Below the pieces are notes generated by a model that saw only the letters and a program-made list of their open reading frames with translations, searched no databases and was not told the DNA's origin. Below, piece by piece: positions 36,778 to 38,984 of a stretch of DNA of 38,984 nucleotides (position 1 is its first letter; every line of letters starts with the position of its first letter). Source of the stretch: Treponema sp. (GTDB taxonomy: Bacteria; Spirochaetota; Spirochaetia; Treponematales; Treponemataceae). A program made the position numbers and the translations under genes. Location: assembly GCA_018385395.1 (NCBI GenBank), contig JAHBAD010000161.1:1-38984 (forward strand), in the 5' to 3' direction.

Positions 36778-38889
36778 ATGAGGAAAACAAAACTTATTTT
36801 TAGAACATTAACATGTCTCTTTTTAGCCGGCAGCCTATTTTTTACTGGCTGTAACCCCGAAGTAAAACCAGAGACACCGGGAAACACAGAAAAACCAGGC
36901 ACATCAGGAAACACAGGAAACACAGGAAACACAGAAAAACCAGAGACACCGGAAACCCCAGAGACACCGGAAACCCCAGAGACACCGGAAACCCCAGAAA
37001 ACAACACTCCTCCGGCTTCTCCCTCAATAAAAGAAACTGTATACACAATTGTTGCAGAAACAACAACCGCACAAGAGGGACACAGCTGGTATATTGCAGC
37101 AATCAGTCTTCAGAATTTTGCAAAGAAGACTGTAAATATTGATTTTTCTGCAGACATGAAAGTTGAAAATTCAGGCGATTCTGTAAATATTATGTGGCAA
37201 GTAAATGCACTGGATGCAGAAGGAAAAGGTACTTGGCCTATTGTTGCAAGTAAAGAATTTCTCGGCGATTCAACAGACTGGACATCAGTTTCAGGAAATG
37301 GTTCAAACATTATTCTTGAAGACTATCCTTTATTTTACATCTCTAAACCTGAAAATACACCCGAAAACTTAACTATCAGCGTAAAAAATATTAAATGTGT
37401 TGTTACAGAAGTTTCAGATGAAACAAATACTGAAACACTTACAGAAATTAAAACTGAAACTGGAATTACAAAAGAAGAAATTGAAACAGAAGTTTCATCA
37501 TGGACAGATGACTTAGTACCATCACTGAAAGAAATCTACGCCGACCAGTTTGATTCAATTGGGCTTGCAGCAGAATATGGTAACTTTGGCATTAAAGCTG
37601 TAACTTCAGATAAATACGGAGAATATACTGCAAACGGTTACTGGGGAACTCCAAACGAACTTTACTATGAAGAAATACAGAAAGGTATTGCAAAACATGC
37701 AAATTCAATCACATTAGGAAACGAATTAAAACCTCAGTTCCTTTTACAGTGGTGGAAAGGTTCAATTGATGATGGTGCTTCTCTTATTGATTTTACTGCA
37801 TCTAACGGACAGGAAATCAAAGTACCATCTAAGCTCAACGGTGAAGATTTAATTTATGCAACATTAAATGTATGTAAAAAAATGGGTGTTCAGATGCGTG
37901 GACACGTTCTTACATGGCACTCACAGACTCCAGACGGATTCTTTGCAAAAGATTATTCTCCTGTTTATGAAGATGACACAAAAAATAAAATTACAAACCT
38001 TGTAACTCCAGAAGAAATGACTGCTCGCCACGAATGGTACATCAAAACTGTTCTCAAATGCGTTGATGACTGGGAAAAAGCAAATAATTACCGTGCAATA
38101 TGGGCTTGGGATGTTGTAAACGAAGCAATGGCAGATGACGCAGGAAAAACTTACACAGGAAACAATCAGGACTGGCTCCGAGGTTCTACTAAAGGCACAA
38201 AGGATATATCTCCAAACAAAGGCGGTTCAAGATGGCATCAGATTTACAAAAATGAAGAATTTATTGTAAACGCTTTCCGCTTTGCTAATGCTTATGCACC
38301 AAGTGATGTAAAACTCTGTTACAACGACTATAACGAATACTGGGATGCACCTGGACATTACAAAACATCTGCTATTGAACATATTGTAAGCTGCATTAAA
38401 AATGGTGAGGCACAGACAATAAACGGAAAATCAGTTGCACCACGCTTTGATGTAATTGCAATGCAGTCTCATGTAAGTCCAACATGGCCTGGAGTAGCCG
38501 GCTATGAAAGTGCCCTTAACCGATTCCTTGCTTTGGCTGATGTTCATGTTTCTGAAATTGACTTTAGTGCAGAAACTCTGGAAATTGGGACAAAGGCTTG
38601 GGCAGAATATTTCACAATGCTTAAGAATTACGGAAAGAACTATTCTGGTGCTCACAAAGTTACAAATATTACAATTTGGGGTATCAACAATGAAAATTCA
38701 TGGATTAATCCTGATAAAGAGGGTGGAAAGAAAACCTATCCTTTGCTATTCAACCTTGTAAACAATGTTGATAATAAAAAAAAGAATGTAATATATGATA
38801 CAGGGGCGGAAGATCTTCCTCTATACGATGTGGGTGACACATACATTCCAAACGATGCCTTCTGGGCGATAGTAAACGCAGCCAAATAA
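36778..38889 (+). CDS. endo-1,4-beta-xylanase, GH10, lipoprotein with CBM-like N-terminal module
   Basis: Lipobox LAGSLFFTGC; beta-rich module before the catalytic domain; GH10 motifs RGHVLTWHSQTPDGFF, IWAWDVVNEAMAD (acid/base Glu), VHVSEIDFS (nucleophile Glu). Confidence 0.93.
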   Translation: MRKTKLIFRTLTCLFLAGSLFFTGCNPEVKPETPGNTEKPGTSGNTGNTGNTEKPETPETPETPETPETPETPENNTPPASPSIKETVYTIVAETTTAQEGHSWYIAAISLQNFAKKTVNIDFSADMKVENSGDSVNIMWQVNALDAEGKGTWPIVASKEFLGDSTDWTSVSGNGSNIILEDYPLFYISKPENTPENLTISVKNIKCVVTEVSDETNTETLTEIKTETGITKEEIETEVSSWTDDLVPSLKEIYADQFDSIGLAAEYGNFGIKAVTSDKYGEYTANGYWGTPNELYYEEIQKGIAKHANSITLGNELKPQFLLQWWKGSIDDGASLIDFTASNGQEIKVPSKLNGEDLIYATLNVCKKMGVQMRGHVLTWHSQTPDGFFAKDYSPVYEDDTKNKITNLVTPEEMTARHEWYIKTVLKCVDDWEKANNYRAIWAWDVVNEAMADDAGKTYTGNNQDWLRGSTKGTKDISPNKGGSRWHQIYKNEEFIVNAFRFANAYAPSDVKLCYNDYNEYWDAPGHYKTSAIEHIVSCIKNGEAQTINGKSVAPRFDVIAMQSHVSPTWPGVAGYESALNRFLALADVHVSEIDFSAETLEIGTKAWAEYFTMLKNYGKNYSGAHKVTNITIWGINNENSWINPDKEGGKKTYPLLFNLVNNVDNKKKNVIYDTGAEDLPLYDVGDTYIPNDAFWAIVNAAK
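36907..36993 (+). repeat. in-frame tandem repeats in xylanase linker: (ggaaacaca)3 and (ccagagacaccggaaacc)3
   Basis: 9-bp units at 36907-36933 and perfect 18-bp units at 36940-36957, 36958-36975, 36976-36993; encode GNT and PETPET repeats. Confidence 0.92.
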
Positions 38890-38931
38890 TATAGGGAAAA
38901 TCTGAGGTCTTTCCCCTAACTTTTGACTTAT

Positions 38932-38963
38932 GCCGCAGTTCTTTATAGAATTGCGGCTTTTTT
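38932..38963 (+). terminator. intrinsic terminator downstream of xylanase
   Basis: GCCGCAGTTCT-ttat-AGAATTGCGGC followed by T6. Confidence 0.85.
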
Positions 38964-38984
38964 CATTTATAATTATTCTTGGCA

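Noticed and set aside
36907-36993. Possible CRISPR array
   Set aside because: Contiguous 9-bp and 18-bp in-frame tandem repeats with no spacers; a coding linker.
36750-37102. Minus-strand GVSGVSGVSG / LGFPVSLGFPVS repeat ORFs, resembling repetitive structural proteins
   Set aside because: They are the antisense translation of the xylanase linker repeats.

Overview
AT-rich bacterial chromosome segment, very likely from a host- or rumen-associated spirochaete of the Treponema type (inferred from protein content and style, not from a search). It is mostly well-conserved housekeeping genes, nearly wall-to-wall. In order: a SpoIIE-like PP2C phosphatase/STAS regulatory operon; dnaJ-dnaK-grpE; a membrane-anchored predicted endonuclease; an OmpA-family protein; a divergent two-component pair whose kinase has a cytoplasmic LacI-type ligand-binding domain as sensor; recX; rpsI-rplM; hisF-hisH; recQ; potABCD; nadE; an Mrp/NBP35-type ATPase; queD; ispH; secF-secD-yajC; TPR and envelope proteins, including a MltD-like transglycosylase and a second OmpA-family protein; and a GH10 xylanase lipoprotein. 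The parts most worth a second look are the LacI-sensor histidine kinase/LuxR-type regulator pair (10449-13278), a roughly 118-nt GC-rich element that folds by hand into a multi-branched structure ending in a T-run (about 60-197, minus strand), a 119-bp MITE-like element with terminal inverted repeats (18597-18715), a possible autoregulatory rplM leader, and the phosphatase/STAS operon. I saw no CRISPR array, rRNA, tRNA, or intact transposase or phage gene. All assignments come from reading sequence and motifs; no database search was run.
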